A stretch of DNA of 64,000 bases from Meishania litoralis (GCF_042611095.1 NZ_JBHFPV010000001.1:1488001-1552000); one strand, 5' to 3'; counted from the first letter of the stretch, positions 33,334 to 43,190 are shown. The notes: generated by a model not told the origin, from the letters alone. Translations and numbers: made by a program.

Positions 33334-34077
33334 CTATCGGAATAATATCAGGATGGCACCTAGGGCGGTCAGCACCAAAATCATTTTGCGGTAAAAATCC
33401 TCCTTGATAATTTTCACCAAGCGCAGTCCGATAAAAAATCCGATGAAAATGGCCGGCAATAATTTGAGGTTTATAATCAATGTCTGCGTTGTGATCGTTT
33501 CCCATACATAAATGTGAAAGGGGAGTTTAAAGAGATTGATTATCAGAAACAACCAAGCTGCGGTGCCTATAAATTGATTTTTGGGCACGCGCATGGCCAG
33601 AAAGTAAATATTGCTGAACGCCCCTCCCAGATTGCCGATCATAGTGGTTATTCCGGCCATCATACCTACCATACTTGCGAAAAGCCAATGGCTAGGTACG
33701 GCCTTTGATTTGCGACGGTCCCACCAGTACATCATTGCGACACTTATCAAGATAATGGCCGCCATCCAAATTTTAAAGGTGTTTTCATCAAGATCGTTAC
33801 CGATTAGGACACCGATGAGAATACCAAGAATTATCCATGGGAGAAATTTCAATATATAAGACCATTGGGCATGTCTGTTGTAATAGATCACGGCAAAGAG
33901 ATCGCCGATAATCAGTAAGGGAACCACAATGCCGGTCGATTCTTTTGTTTCAAAGGCCAATGCCATCAACGTAACGTTCACAACAGCTATACCCTTGATC
34001 CCTGCCTTCGACAAACCTATTACCAAGGCGGCCGAAGCAGCAAGCATCCATGCCGTTGGTGATATTTCAGATGTCAT
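33334..34077 (-). CDS. TauE/SafE-family permease
   Basis: About 247 residues and seven to eight membrane helices, in two similar halves. Family features: ASAALVIGLSKAGIKGIAVVN near the start and GMMAGITTMIGNLGGAFSNIYFL in the middle. TauE/SafE proteins export sulfite, sulfoacetate or related organic anions. A start at 34089 would add four residues. Divergent from the symporter gene with an 88-base gap. Substrate unknown. Confidence 0.85.
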   Translation of the reverse strand: MTSEISPTAWMLAASAALVIGLSKAGIKGIAVVNVTLMALAFETKESTGIVVPLLIIGDLFAVIYYNRHAQWSYILKFLPWIILGILIGVLIGNDLDENTFKIWMAAIILISVAMMYWWDRRKSKAVPSHWLFASMVGMMAGITTMIGNLGGAFSNIYFLAMRVPKNQFIGTAAWLFLIINLFKLPFHIYVWETITTQTLIINLKLLPAIFIGFFIGLRLVKIIKEDFYRKMILVLTALGAILILFR

Positions 34078-34165
34078 TGAGAGTAGCAAAGACCAGGTTT
34101 AGCGAACAATGGGCAAATGTATCCTAAAAAATTCTATCTTTAGCGATCAACCAATTTTCTGACCA

Positions 34166-35977
34166 ATGGAACTCAGCACACTTGACTATAGTTTTATCAT
34201 TGTATTCTTCTCTTTGGTACTTGGTATCGGGGTTTACGTTTCGAAAAAGTCGGGAAAGAATTCGACCGAGTTTTTTCTTTCCGGAAGAACAATGCCCTGG
34301 TGGCTATTGGGCCTCTCTATGGTAGCGACCACCTTTTCTACCGACACCCCGAATTTGGTTACCGATATTGTTCGAACTACAGGTGTTTCTGGCAACTGGG
34401 TTTGGTGGTGCTTCTTATTGACAGGGATGCTCACGGTGTTCGTTTATGCCAAACTCTGGCGTAAATCGAATGTCAATACAGACTTGGAGTTCTATGAAAT
34501 GCGTTATGGCGGCAAGCCGGCAAGTTTTTTAAGAAAATTTCGTGCAGTATATCTCGGGGCCTTGTTCAATATAATAACCATGGCTTCGGTTACCTTGGCC
34601 GCAATAAAAATCGGTGGAATAATGTTGGGTCTTGAACCCTGGGAAACCGTTGTGGGGGCTGGACTTATCACGGTAATTTTTAGCGCGTTGGGAGGTTTTA
34701 AGGGCGTTGTTTATACCGATTTTCTTTTATTTTTTGTGGCTATGTCGGGTGCTATCGGGGCTGCATATTACTTGGTGAATATTCCAGAAGTAGGGGGTAT
34801 TGAGGCATTGATGTCTAATGATAACGTCACGAGTAAATTGAACATCTTACCAGATTTCGATAATACCCAGGTTCTGATTACTCTATTCATCATTCCAATT
34901 GCGGTGCAATGGTGGAGTTCATGGTATCCCGGGGCAGAACCAGGTGGCGGAGGTTATATCGCGCAACGTATGTTGGCGGCCAAGGATGAGAACCATGCGA
35001 TTGGGGCTACTTTTTTCTTCAATATCATGCATTATGCCCTGCGCCCTTGGCCATGGATTTTGGTAGCGTTGGCCTCATTGGTGGTTTATCCTGATATTGC
35101 TAGTATACATGAGGCTTTTCCAAATGTCGCTGAAAGTAAGCTTGGGCATGATTTGGCCTATTCCGCCATGTTGACAAAATTGCCCAGCGGACTTCTTGGC
35201 GTTGTATTGGCCTCTTTGATCGCTGCCTATATGAGTACGATTTCAACGCAATTGAACTGGGGATCTTCTTATATAGTATTCGATTTTTATAAGAGACAAA
35301 TTAATCCTGATGCCACTGAAAAACAGATGGTGGCCGTCGGGAGAATATCAACGATTGCCCTGATGGTCTTGAGTGCCTTATTTGCCCTGACCCTACAGAA
35401 TGCATTTGAGGTATTCGATTTGTTGATACAATTTGGTGCAGGTACCGGGTTGGTTTTTATTCTTCGATGGTTTTGGTGGCGTATCAACGCTTGGAGTGAA
35501 ATTACAGCCATGTTCGCATCTGGTATTCTGGTCATTCTTTTAGCTACTACAGATATAGGGGATTTTCTTTTTGCTCCGGGCACAGGGGTATTTCCAGAGT
35601 GGGCAAATTATCCGTTTGTAGTTGTTGTTACTACGGCCATTTGGTTGACCGCGACTTTTTTGACGCAACCTGAATCGGATGAAACGCTGCGTTCATTCTA
35701 TAAAAAAATACAACCGGGCGGTCCCGGATGGTCAAAAGTGGTCGATAAGGCACAAAATGATAATATCGAGATTGTCAAGGCAGGTGAAAAATGGAGCGTT
35801 CCTTCTGGTATAACGGCAATGGTTCTTGGGGTCGTACTCATCTATTCGATTATGTTCGCAACAGGATATTGGATTTATGGCAAAACGATGTCTGCAATGA
35901 TTTTATCCGCTATTGCCTTGGTTTCTGGATTCTTGTTGATCAAAGCTTGGAACCGAATGAAGGATCATATTTTATAA
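34166..35977 (+). CDS. Sodium:solute symporter, SSS family
   Basis: 603 residues with about 13-14 membrane helices. SSS landmarks: SGRTMPWWLLGLSMVATTFSTDTP near the start and GGFKGVVYTDF in the core. The family couples sodium to uptake of sugars, amino acids or vitamins; neighbours (AGE epimerase, NagX-like protein) favour a sugar or amino sugar. The stop lies 11 bases before the next gene, so they are likely co-transcribed. Confidence 0.88.
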   Translation: MELSTLDYSFIIVFFSLVLGIGVYVSKKSGKNSTEFFLSGRTMPWWLLGLSMVATTFSTDTPNLVTDIVRTTGVSGNWVWWCFLLTGMLTVFVYAKLWRKSNVNTDLEFYEMRYGGKPASFLRKFRAVYLGALFNIITMASVTLAAIKIGGIMLGLEPWETVVGAGLITVIFSALGGFKGVVYTDFLLFFVAMSGAIGAAYYLVNIPEVGGIEALMSNDNVTSKLNILPDFDNTQVLITLFIIPIAVQWWSSWYPGAEPGGGGYIAQRMLAAKDENHAIGATFFFNIMHYALRPWPWILVALASLVVYPDIASIHEAFPNVAESKLGHDLAYSAMLTKLPSGLLGVVLASLIAAYMSTISTQLNWGSSYIVFDFYKRQINPDATEKQMVAVGRISTIALMVLSALFALTLQNAFEVFDLLIQFGAGTGLVFILRWFWWRINAWSEITAMFASGILVILLATTDIGDFLFAPGTGVFPEWANYPFVVVVTTAIWLTATFLTQPESDETLRSFYKKIQPGGPGWSKVVDKAQNDNIEIVKAGEKWSVPSGITAMVLGVVLIYSIMFATGYWIYGKTMSAMILSAIALVSGFLLIKAWNRMKDHIL

Positions 35978-35988
35978 TCCGAGCAATC

Positions 35989-37077
35989 ATGAAAGAAAGA
36001 ATACTTTCGGTCGATATATTTAGGGGCGCGACCATCATTTTGATGATCTTGGTGAACACACCCGGCACATGGTCGGCCGTTTACGCCCCGTTTCTCCATG
36101 CCGAATGGCATGGCTATACGCCGACCGATCTGGTCTTTCCTTTTTTCCTTTTTATTGTAGGCACATCGATTGTCTTTGCCTATAAAAACAAACCGACAAA
36201 CTCGAAGACCTATAAAAAAATTGTGGTTCGAACACTTAAGTTGATCGGACTCGGATTGTTCCTTGGTGCGTTTACACTTAGTTTTCCTTTCATAAAGGAT
36301 TTTGCCGATATCAGATTTCCTGGTGTGCTACAACGTATCGGGGTCGTATTTTTCTTTGCTTCCATTCTATTTCTAAATTTCAATTGGAAGACCTTGATCG
36401 GCATTTGTGCGGTCATTTTGATCGGCTATTGGTTATTAATGGGGTTTGTCCCCGTGCAGGGCATGGAATCTACTTTCGATCGCGCCCCCAACAATCTCGC
36501 CAATTTTATCGACGTAAAGGTTTTCGGATCGCACAATTACAAGGCCGATTACGATCCCGAGGGTCTTCTGAGCACCTTACCAGCTATCTGTAGCTCGTTG
36601 CTGGGAATCTTTACTGGATTGATTTTGATTTCAAAACAAGAAAAAAAGGCCACAATATTGTTTGGTATTGGTGGCGCACTTTTGATTTTAGGACATTTAT
36701 GGGATATCTTCTTTCCGATCAACAAGGCATTATGGACAAGCAGCTTCGTTCTTGTAACTGCAGGATGGGCCAATCTTGTTCTGGCATTGATCTATTACTT
36801 GACCGATGTAAAAGGCGTTAAGTTCGGAAGCATTTTTCGTTATGCAGGGGCGAACGCCATCATACTTTATTTTTTGTCAAGCTTCATCAGTAAAATAATG
36901 GGGATGATAAAGATGACCGAGGATCAATCGTTGCATGGTTGGCTTTTTGATACGGTTTATGTACACGATTTTATGTCGATGCAGCTATCTTCATTGCTGT
37001 ACGGCTTGAGTGTTGTCGCCTTTTACTGCCTATTGGCGTTTGTACTCTTTAGAAAAGGGATTTTCGTGAAGGTTTAG
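35989..37077 (+). CDS. NagX-like / heparan-alpha-glucosaminide acetyltransferase-like membrane protein
   Basis: 362 residues, about ten membrane helices. Opening ERILSVDIFRGATIILMILVN and the His-containing HAEWHGYTPTDLVFPFFLFIVG are typical of the DUF5009/DUF1624 family, related to human HGSNAT and to NagX of the chitin-sugar pathway. It may acetylate or transport glucosamine-type sugars. The ATG at 35989 is chosen; the longer frame upstream runs inside the symporter gene. Operon with the symporter. Confidence 0.85.
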   Translation: MKERILSVDIFRGATIILMILVNTPGTWSAVYAPFLHAEWHGYTPTDLVFPFFLFIVGTSIVFAYKNKPTNSKTYKKIVVRTLKLIGLGLFLGAFTLSFPFIKDFADIRFPGVLQRIGVVFFFASILFLNFNWKTLIGICAVILIGYWLLMGFVPVQGMESTFDRAPNNLANFIDVKVFGSHNYKADYDPEGLLSTLPAICSSLLGIFTGLILISKQEKKATILFGIGGALLILGHLWDIFFPINKALWTSSFVLVTAGWANLVLALIYYLTDVKGVKFGSIFRYAGANAIILYFLSSFISKIMGMIKMTEDQSLHGWLFDTVYVHDFMSMQLSSLLYGLSVVAFYCLLAFVLFRKGIFVKV

Positions 37078-37125
37078 TTGTTTTCGGGCACACCTGAATC
37101 GCCATGAAGACTTGAAGAAGATACT

Positions 37126-37725
37126 TTATTCTTTTGCCCCATGTGATGACATCAGCTTTGCGACATATTTGCCGATGACATCAAATTCAAGGTTTACGGC
37201 CGAACCTACTTGATAAGTATTGAACCTGGTATGCTCGTAGGTGTATGGAATAATGGCTACACTGAACGTACTTACTCCCGAATCTATGACGGTAAGGCTA
37301 ACCCCGTCGATTGTAATCGACCCTTTTTCGATGGTCGGGTTGTTTTTAGAGCTGTCATATTCAAAAGAGAAGATCCAACTGCCGTTTTTTTCCTCGATCG
37401 AGGTACATGTCCCTGTTTGGTCTATATGGCCCTGTACTATGTGGCCATCTAGGCGCGAGCCCAAAACCATGGCACGCTCAAGATTTATTTTATCACCTAC
37501 TTCAAGACTTCCCAAATTGGTTTTCTGCAAAGTTTCAGCGATTGCGGTAACGGTATAGACATTTTCATTTAATGAAATTACCGTTAAACATACCCCGTTA
37601 TGTGCAATGCTCTGGTCTATTTTAAGTTCTTGGGCCAAAGAAGAGGCAACGGTCAGGTCAAGGTTGCTTCCGTCTTTTTTTAGGGCCGTAATTTCGCCCA
37701 ATGTTTCGATGATGCCCGTAAACAT
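37126..37725 (-). CDS. ribE: Riboflavin synthase alpha chain
   Basis: 199 residues: two repeated lumazine-binding beta barrels (1-about 97 and 98-190), beginning MFTGIIETLGEI. The N-barrel has HNGVCLTV and the second SITIDGVSLTV. Converts two 6,7-dimethyl-8-ribityllumazine molecules to riboflavin. Divergent from pdxA, 57 bases apart. Confidence 0.95.
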   Translation of the reverse strand: MFTGIIETLGEITALKKDGSNLDLTVASSLAQELKIDQSIAHNGVCLTVISLNENVYTVTAIAETLQKTNLGSLEVGDKINLERAMVLGSRLDGHIVQGHIDQTGTCTSIEEKNGSWIFSFEYDSSKNNPTIEKGSITIDGVSLTVIDSGVSTFSVAIIPYTYEHTRFNTYQVGSAVNLEFDVIGKYVAKLMSSHGAKE

Positions 37726-37742
37726 ATTCCGTTTAAATTAAG

Positions 37743-37750
37743 TAGTTTTG
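37743..37750 (+). promoter_or_regulatory. Candidate -7 box of pdxA
   Basis: TAGTTTTG fits the flavobacterial -7 consensus TAnnTTTG and lies 33 bases before the pdxA start. No clear TTG at the usual 17-20 base distance upstream, so half a promoter only. Confidence 0.4.
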
Positions 37751-37782
37751 TGCCTTAACTCGCTCACAAAGGTAAAGATATA

Positions 37783-38829
37783 ATGCTTGAAAACGTCAAA
37801 ATAAGACTGGGGATATCGGTCGGGGATTTGAACGGAATCGGCTGCGAGGTCATCTTGAAAACTTTTGCCGATTCAAGAATGCTCGATTTTTGTACCCCGA
37901 TAATCTTTGCTTCTAACAAGACCATTTCATTTCAAAAAAACACATTGGGTATTGAAGTAAAATACAACGGTATCAATGAAGCATCAAAAGCAATCGATGG
38001 AAAAATCAATGTCGTAAACGTTTGGAAAGAAGTACCGAACATTCAATTTGGGGAGGCAACAGAAGAAGCGGGCAGATTTGCCATAAAATCGTTAAAAAAA
38101 GCCGTAGAGGCTTTAAAGAACGATGAAATAGACGTGCTGGTCACCGCTCCTATAAACAAGAACAATATTCAGGCCGAAGACTTTGATTTTCCAGGGCATA
38201 CCGACTATTTGGCGCAAGAGTTGCAAGGCGAAAGCTTGATGTTCATGGTAGCCGATAAGCTAAAGATAGGCCTTTTGACAGACCATGTCGCCGTTAAGGA
38301 TGCGCCGGCGGCGATCAATCCGATACTGATACGCACCAAGGTGCGTATAATCGAAAAATCACTTTTAATGGATTTCGGAATTCGACGTCCCAAAGTCGCA
38401 TTATTGGGAATCAATCCACATAGTGGTGACAACGGCGTTATCGGAAAGGAAGATAATGAGGTTTTAAAACCGGTAATCAAAGAGATGTCAGATGCCGGCC
38501 ATTTGGTGTTCGGCCCCTATTCGGCAGACAGTTTCTTTGGTTCAGATATGTATATGAAGTTCGACGCCATCTTGGCGGCCTATCACGACCAAGGCTTGAT
38601 TCCGTTTAAAACATTGTCTTTCGGGAAAGGAGTTAATTTTACAGCCGGGCTTTCAAAGGTACGTACTTCGCCCGATCACGGCACGGCCTATGAAATTGCA
38701 GGCAAAGGAAAAGCAGACCACAGTTCGTTCAAGGAAGCCGTCTTTACGGCCATCGAAATCTATAGAAATCGCACCGAACATCAAGGATTGACCGATAACG
38801 TATTGCAAAAGCAGCGTACAAGGCGATAG
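37783..38829 (+). CDS. pdxA: 4-hydroxythreonine-4-phosphate dehydrogenase
   Basis: 348 residues. NAD-dependent step of the DXP-dependent pyridoxal phosphate route. Visible: ISVGDLNGIGCEV start, APINK, metal His in FPGHTDYLA, GINPHSGDNGVIGKED, and metal His in AAYHDQGLIPFK, then RTSPDHGTAYEIAGK. Length is normal for the family. Confidence 0.95.
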   Translation: MLENVKIRLGISVGDLNGIGCEVILKTFADSRMLDFCTPIIFASNKTISFQKNTLGIEVKYNGINEASKAIDGKINVVNVWKEVPNIQFGEATEEAGRFAIKSLKKAVEALKNDEIDVLVTAPINKNNIQAEDFDFPGHTDYLAQELQGESLMFMVADKLKIGLLTDHVAVKDAPAAINPILIRTKVRIIEKSLLMDFGIRRPKVALLGINPHSGDNGVIGKEDNEVLKPVIKEMSDAGHLVFGPYSADSFFGSDMYMKFDAILAAYHDQGLIPFKTLSFGKGVNFTAGLSKVRTSPDHGTAYEIAGKGKADHSSFKEAVFTAIEIYRNRTEHQGLTDNVLQKQRTRR

Positions 38830-38899
38830 TAGGTGTTGATATACAATGCATTTGAATCTTTGGGCGGCAATTGAATCAACGTTTATTTTGCTTAACATA

Positions 38900-38929
38900 T
38901 TGGCCATTTTCAAAATAATGTTATCTTTG
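38900..38929 (+). promoter_or_regulatory. Strong flavobacterial promoter of the yceD-rpmF-fabH-acc operon
   Basis: TTG at 38900-38902 and TATCTTTG at 38922-38929 with 19 bases between, an exact fit to the Bacteroidota sigma-A consensus (TTG, 19, TAnnTTTG). The yceD-like gene starts about 47 bases downstream. Confidence 0.75.
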
Positions 38930-38975
38930 CAGCCCGTTTTGAACGGGTATTTTTGTCGAATTTGTGTTGTATAAG

Positions 38976-39503
38976 ATGAAGCATAAGGAATACTATATTC
39001 CTTTTTCAGGATTGAAGCAGGGTAAACACCGATTTGATTATATAATCGAGAACAAGTTCTTTGAATCTTTTGGGTATAATGAGTTCAATGATGCACATAT
39101 TGAGTTGAATGTGATGCTGAATAAGACAAGTACCATGCTCGAACTTGACTTCGACGCAGAGGGAACGGTCAATGTCGATTGTGACTTGACAAACGAGCCA
39201 TATGATCAACCTGTCGCTTCAGAATTGCAACTCGTAGTGAAATTCGGAGATGAGTTCAACGATGACGATGACGAAATATTGATTATTCCGCATGGCGAGC
39301 ACCAAGTCAATATTGCGCAGTACATATATGAGATGTTGGTCTTGGCGGTACCTCAAAAAAGGGTTCATCCAGGAATTGCAGATGGCACGTTAAAGTCCGA
39401 TGCACTTGATAGATTGGCAGAACTTGGACCAAAAGAGTCAGAAAATAAAGAAGATAATGATCCCAGATGGGATGCTTTAAAAAAATTACTAACGGATAAA
39501 TAA
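38976..39503 (+). CDS. YceD/DUF177 family protein
   Basis: 175 residues; acidic central segment DEFNDDDDEILIIPHGEHQVNIAQ followed by the helix YIYEMLVLAVPQKRVHPG, the DUF177 core. The family is nearly always encoded just before rpmF and is linked to 23S rRNA/L32 assembly. The ATG at 38976 is preferred to the upstream TTG. Six bases before rpmF. Confidence 0.9.
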   Translation: MKHKEYYIPFSGLKQGKHRFDYIIENKFFESFGYNEFNDAHIELNVMLNKTSTMLELDFDAEGTVNVDCDLTNEPYDQPVASELQLVVKFGDEFNDDDDEILIIPHGEHQVNIAQYIYEMLVLAVPQKRVHPGIADGTLKSDALDRLAELGPKESENKEDNDPRWDALKKLLTDK

Positions 39504-39509
39504 GTTACA

Positions 39510-39707
39510 ATGGCACATCCTAAGAGAAAAATTTCGAAGACCAGAAGGGACAAAAGAAGAACACACTATAAAGCTGTTGCCCCGACTTTGGCGACCGACC
39601 CGACTACTGGCGAAATGCACTTGTATCACAGAGCTCATTGGCATGAAGGAAAATTGTACTATAAGGGCCAGGTCTTGATCGATAAGACCGAAGAGGCTGA
39701 AGTATAA
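39510..39707 (+). CDS. rpmF: Ribosomal protein L32
   Basis: 65 residues: basic N-terminal AHPKRKISKTRRDKRRTHY, then HLYHRAHWHEGKLYYKGQ. The usual zinc Cys pairs are absent, so this is a zinc-independent form, as is common in Bacteroidota. Follows the yceD-like gene directly. Confidence 0.96.
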   Translation: MAHPKRKISKTRRDKRRTHYKAVAPTLATDPTTGEMHLYHRAHWHEGKLYYKGQVLIDKTEEAEV

Positions 39708-39727
39708 CACATTATTCCCTTAAAACT

Positions 39728-39760
39728 GCACTCCCGTCGTCATTAACGGGAGTTTTTTAT
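39728..39760 (+). terminator. Intrinsic terminator after rpmF
   Basis: Stem ACTCCCGT/ACGGGAGT (39730-39737 and 39746-39753) followed by six T. It should reduce read-through from ribosomal protein to fatty-acid genes. Confidence 0.8.
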
Positions 39761-39920
39761 GTTTGTATGTTAAATCGGCATGAAATAGACGATATGTATC
39801 AAAGCCGATATGATATTTCAAGAAGTGGCGAAAAGAGGGCATTTTTGGTCGAAAGTCACAAAAAATCAGTACTTTTCACCTCGTTTTGAAGCGTTTTTGA
39901 TATTTAAAATCAATTTTTGA

Positions 39921-40916
39921 ATGGGGAAACTATCAGCAGCTATAACCGCTGTAGGGGGCTATGTTCCGAAATTTGTACTGACCAATAAAATGTTGGAGGG
40001 TATGGTAGAGACCAATGATGAATGGATAACTACAAGAACGGGCATCAAAGAAAGAAGAATCTTAAAGCCCGAGGAAGGCAGTGGTTCCTCCTATCTTGCG
40101 ATCAAAGCCGTAGAGAATCTATTGAGCAAAAAGAACATCGACCCAAAAGACATCGATTTGGTCATAGTTGCAACGGCGACGCCTGATAGTATGGTCGCTT
40201 CGACAGCGGCTTTCGTTGCTTCAGAAATTGGCGCGACCAATGCCTTCGCCTATGATTTGTTGGCGGCCTGTTCAAGTTTTTTGTTCGGAATGTCGACGGC
40301 GGCAAGTTTTATAGAAGCTGGGCGGTATAAAAAGGTACTTCTGATAGGAGCTGATAAAATGTCTTCCATAATCGACTATACCGATAGAACGACTTGCATC
40401 ATTTTTGGTGACGGTGCAGGGGCCGTACTTTTTGAGCCCAACGAAGAGGGTCTCGGATTACAGGACGCCTATTTAAGAGCTGATGGTTCGGGAAGACCAT
40501 TTCTAGGTATGGACGCTGGCGGGTCTTTGTTGCCCGCATCTGAAGAAACGGTAAAAAACAAACAGCACTTTATATATCAGGATGGGAAAACCGTCTTTAA
40601 GTTTGCAGTATCGAACATGGCCGAAGTAGCAGAAACGATCATGGTTCGTAACAATTTGGCGCATACCGATGTTTCTTGGCTGGTGCCGCATCAGGCCAAT
40701 AAGCGCATTATCGATGCCACGGCCAAAAGAATGGGACTCGAGAGTACCAAGGTCATGATGAACATTCAACGATATGGCAATACAACGTCGGCAACGTTGC
40801 CATTGCTATTGAACGACTATGAACATCAACTGAAAAAAGGTGATAATCTGGTATTCGCAGCCTTTGGAGGTGGATTTACTTGGGGTTCCATTTATTTGAA
40901 ATGGGCTTATAATTGA
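39921..40916 (+). CDS. fabH: 3-oxoacyl-ACP synthase III
   Basis: 331 residues. Starts fatty-acid synthesis by condensing acetyl- or branched acyl-CoA with malonyl-ACP. Catalytic triad visible: Cys in LAACSSFLFGM, His in WLVPHQANKRII, Asn in QRYGNTTSATLP. Family landmarks TNDEWITTRTGIKERRI and GDGAGAVLFEP. Followed by accB. Confidence 0.95.
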   Translation: MGKLSAAITAVGGYVPKFVLTNKMLEGMVETNDEWITTRTGIKERRILKPEEGSGSSYLAIKAVENLLSKKNIDPKDIDLVIVATATPDSMVASTAAFVASEIGATNAFAYDLLAACSSFLFGMSTAASFIEAGRYKKVLLIGADKMSSIIDYTDRTTCIIFGDGAGAVLFEPNEEGLGLQDAYLRADGSGRPFLGMDAGGSLLPASEETVKNKQHFIYQDGKTVFKFAVSNMAEVAETIMVRNNLAHTDVSWLVPHQANKRIIDATAKRMGLESTKVMMNIQRYGNTTSATLPLLLNDYEHQLKKGDNLVFAAFGGGFTWGSIYLKWAYN

Positions 40917-40951
40917 CGAGACTAACCGATTGCTTAACTAATATAAATTCA

Positions 40952-41440
40952 ATGGACATCAAAGACATTCAAAGCCTTATCAAGTTTGTGGCCAAATCTG
41001 GCGCAAGCGAGGTAAAACTGGAGATGGAAGACCTCAAGATTACCATCAAGACAGGTGCGGGAGATCATCCCGAGACAACATATGTACAACAGATACCGCT
41101 TGCGCAGGCTCCGATTCCGCCCATGGCACAAGCTCCCGTTGCTCACATCCCGGCCACGTCTGAAACCACCGAGCAAAAGCCAAAAGAAGATGACTCGAAG
41201 TACATTACCATCAAATCACCGATCATAGGCACTTTTTACCGTAAACCATCACCTGATAAACCGCCTTTTGTCGAGGTCGGGGGAGACATAGCCAAAGGAG
41301 ATGTTTTATGCGTAATCGAGGCGATGAAGCTATTTAATGATATCGAATCAGAGGTTTCCGGCAAGATTGTTAAAGTTCTGGTGGAAGATTCTTCTCCGGT
41401 AGAGTTTGACCAGCCCTTGTTCTTAGTAGATCCATCTTAA
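40952..41440 (+). CDS. accB: Acetyl-CoA carboxylase biotin carboxyl carrier protein
   Basis: 162 residues from the ATG at 40952; upstream frame overlaps fabH and is not conserved-looking. N-terminal MDIKDIQSLIKFVAKSGASE, a Pro/Ala-rich linker, and the C-terminal biotinyl domain with IEAMKLFNDIE (Lys is the biotin site). Carries CO2 from AccC to the carboxyltransferase. Confidence 0.95.
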   Translation: MDIKDIQSLIKFVAKSGASEVKLEMEDLKITIKTGAGDHPETTYVQQIPLAQAPIPPMAQAPVAHIPATSETTEQKPKEDDSKYITIKSPIIGTFYRKPSPDKPPFVEVGGDIAKGDVLCVIEAMKLFNDIESEVSGKIVKVLVEDSSPVEFDQPLFLVDPS

Positions 41441-41519
41441 TGTAAACACGAATTTCGAACAATGAATTCCCACTGTTTAAAAGGAATTTATTGTTTGGAG
41501 TTTGGAACTTGAGACTGTT

Positions 41520-42872
41520 ATGTTCAAAAAAATATTAATTGCAAATAGGGGAGAAATTGCACTTCGGGTCATTAGAACCTGCAAGGAAATGGGTATTAAG
41601 ACCGTGGCGGTCTATTCAAAAGCCGACGAAGAAAGCCTGCACGTCCGTTTTGCCGATGAGGCCGTTTGCATAGGCCCTGCACCGAGCAGCGAATCATACC
41701 TCAAAATACCGAATATAATCGCCGCCGCCGAAATAACCAATGCCGATGCCATACACCCCGGCTATGGGTTTCTTTCAGAAAATTCCAAGTTTTCAAGAAT
41801 CTGTGCTGAGCACGACATTAAGTTTATTGGCGCCTCAGGGGATCAAATTGACAAAATGGGCGATAAGGCAACGGCCAAAGCGACCATGAAAAAAGCAGGC
41901 GTTCCTACCGTGCCTGGGTCTGACGGATTACTAAAAGACGTCGCCGATGCCAAAAAAGTAGCCAAAAAAATGGGCTATCCTGTTATGATAAAGGCCACGG
42001 CAGGCGGTGGAGGAAAAGGCATGCGCGCCGTTTGGAAGGAGGACGACATGGAAGAACTTTTCAACAGTGCCGTCAAGGAAGCCACCGCAGCTTTTGGAAA
42101 TGGGGGCATGTATATGGAAAAACTGATCGAGGAACCGCGCCATATCGAAATCCAGATTGTAGGCGATCAGTACGGCAAGGCCTGCCACCTTTCGGAAAGG
42201 GATTGTTCCATACAAAGACGGCATCAAAAATTGACAGAAGAGACCCCATCCCCTTTTATGACTGACAAATTGAGGGATGCTATGGGGAAGGCCGCGGTAA
42301 AGGCTGCCGAGTATATAAAGTATGAAGGAGCGGGAACCATCGAATTTTTGGTCGATAAACACCGCAAGTTCTATTTTATGGAGATGAACACCCGTATACA
42401 GGTCGAACATCCTATTACCGAGCAGGTCATCGACTATGATCTGATCCGTGAACAAATATTGGTAGCGGGCGGGGTGCCCATATCTGGCAAGAACTATACC
42501 CCTAAATTACATTCGATCGAGTGCAGGATCAATGCAGAAGATCCATATAATGGTTTTAGGCCCTCGCCAGGAAGGATTACGACGTTGCATACCCCTGGAG
42601 GACATGGTGTACGCATGGATACCCATGTATATAGTGGGTACATAATCCCTCCGAACTATGATTCGATGATCGCCAAGCTGATTACTACGGCCCAGACCCG
42701 AGAAGAAGCGATAAACAAGATGAAGCGTGCCTTGGATGAGTTTGTCATCGAAGGAATCAAAACAACGATTCCCTTCCACAGACAGCTTATGGACCATCCC
42801 GATTACTTGGCCGGTAATTATACCACGAAGTTCATGGAAGATTTTAAAATGGATCCCCAACCTGAGGAATAG
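41520..42872 (+). CDS. accC: Acetyl-CoA carboxylase biotin carboxylase subunit
   Basis: 450 residues from the ATG at 41520 (the longer frame adds six residues from a GTG or similar). ATP-grasp features: MFKKILIANRGEIALRVIR, ATAGGGGKGMRAV, HIEIQIVGDQYG, EMNTRIQVEHPITE, and the C-terminal GHGVRMDTHVYSGY. Last gene of the fab/acc operon. Confidence 0.96.
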   Translation: MFKKILIANRGEIALRVIRTCKEMGIKTVAVYSKADEESLHVRFADEAVCIGPAPSSESYLKIPNIIAAAEITNADAIHPGYGFLSENSKFSRICAEHDIKFIGASGDQIDKMGDKATAKATMKKAGVPTVPGSDGLLKDVADAKKVAKKMGYPVMIKATAGGGGKGMRAVWKEDDMEELFNSAVKEATAAFGNGGMYMEKLIEEPRHIEIQIVGDQYGKACHLSERDCSIQRRHQKLTEETPSPFMTDKLRDAMGKAAVKAAEYIKYEGAGTIEFLVDKHRKFYFMEMNTRIQVEHPITEQVIDYDLIREQILVAGGVPISGKNYTPKLHSIECRINAEDPYNGFRPSPGRITTLHTPGGHGVRMDTHVYSGYIIPPNYDSMIAKLITTAQTREEAINKMKRALDEFVIEGIKTTIPFHRQLMDHPDYLAGNYTTKFMEDFKMDPQPEE

Positions 42873-42879
42873 AAATTGA

Positions 42880-42908
42880 AAATCCCGATGTAAATCGGGA
42901 TTTTTTTA
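42880..42908 (+). terminator. Intrinsic terminator after accC
   Basis: Perfect stem AATCCCGAT/ATCGGGATT with GTAA loop, followed by a run of T. Confidence 0.88.
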
Positions 42909-43190
42909 TTTCCAAAACCGTTTTTAGGAATAATAAAATGCCCATTTAGAAGTAAGGCGATCGGCTTGGCCAGCGACGCCCACAAACTTCTTGGTCGGTT
43001 CAATTTAATTCAACCATCGAACATAAGCTCATTAAAGCATTTTATCGCTCAATTATAGCATAAAATCGAGTAATGTTCCGGCAACAGTAATAATTTTGGA
43101 CACACCGAAAGACCGATTGGTCTGAACGTGTATATGACGCATTTAAAGCGGTCAGCGATTCAATTTGTGATTAGTAGTTATTTTTGGCCC
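42909..43190 (+). other. Intergenic region upstream of the FAD oxidoreductase
   Basis: About 280 bases without a gene. A TAATTTTG box at 43091-43098 fits the -7 consensus and could start the oxidoreductase transcript. Nothing else recognised. Confidence 0.4.

Noticed and set aside
35791..35988. Upstream extension of the NagX-like gene
   Set aside because: The extension lies inside the symporter gene and has no membrane-protein or family character; the ATG at 35989 starts the conserved domain.
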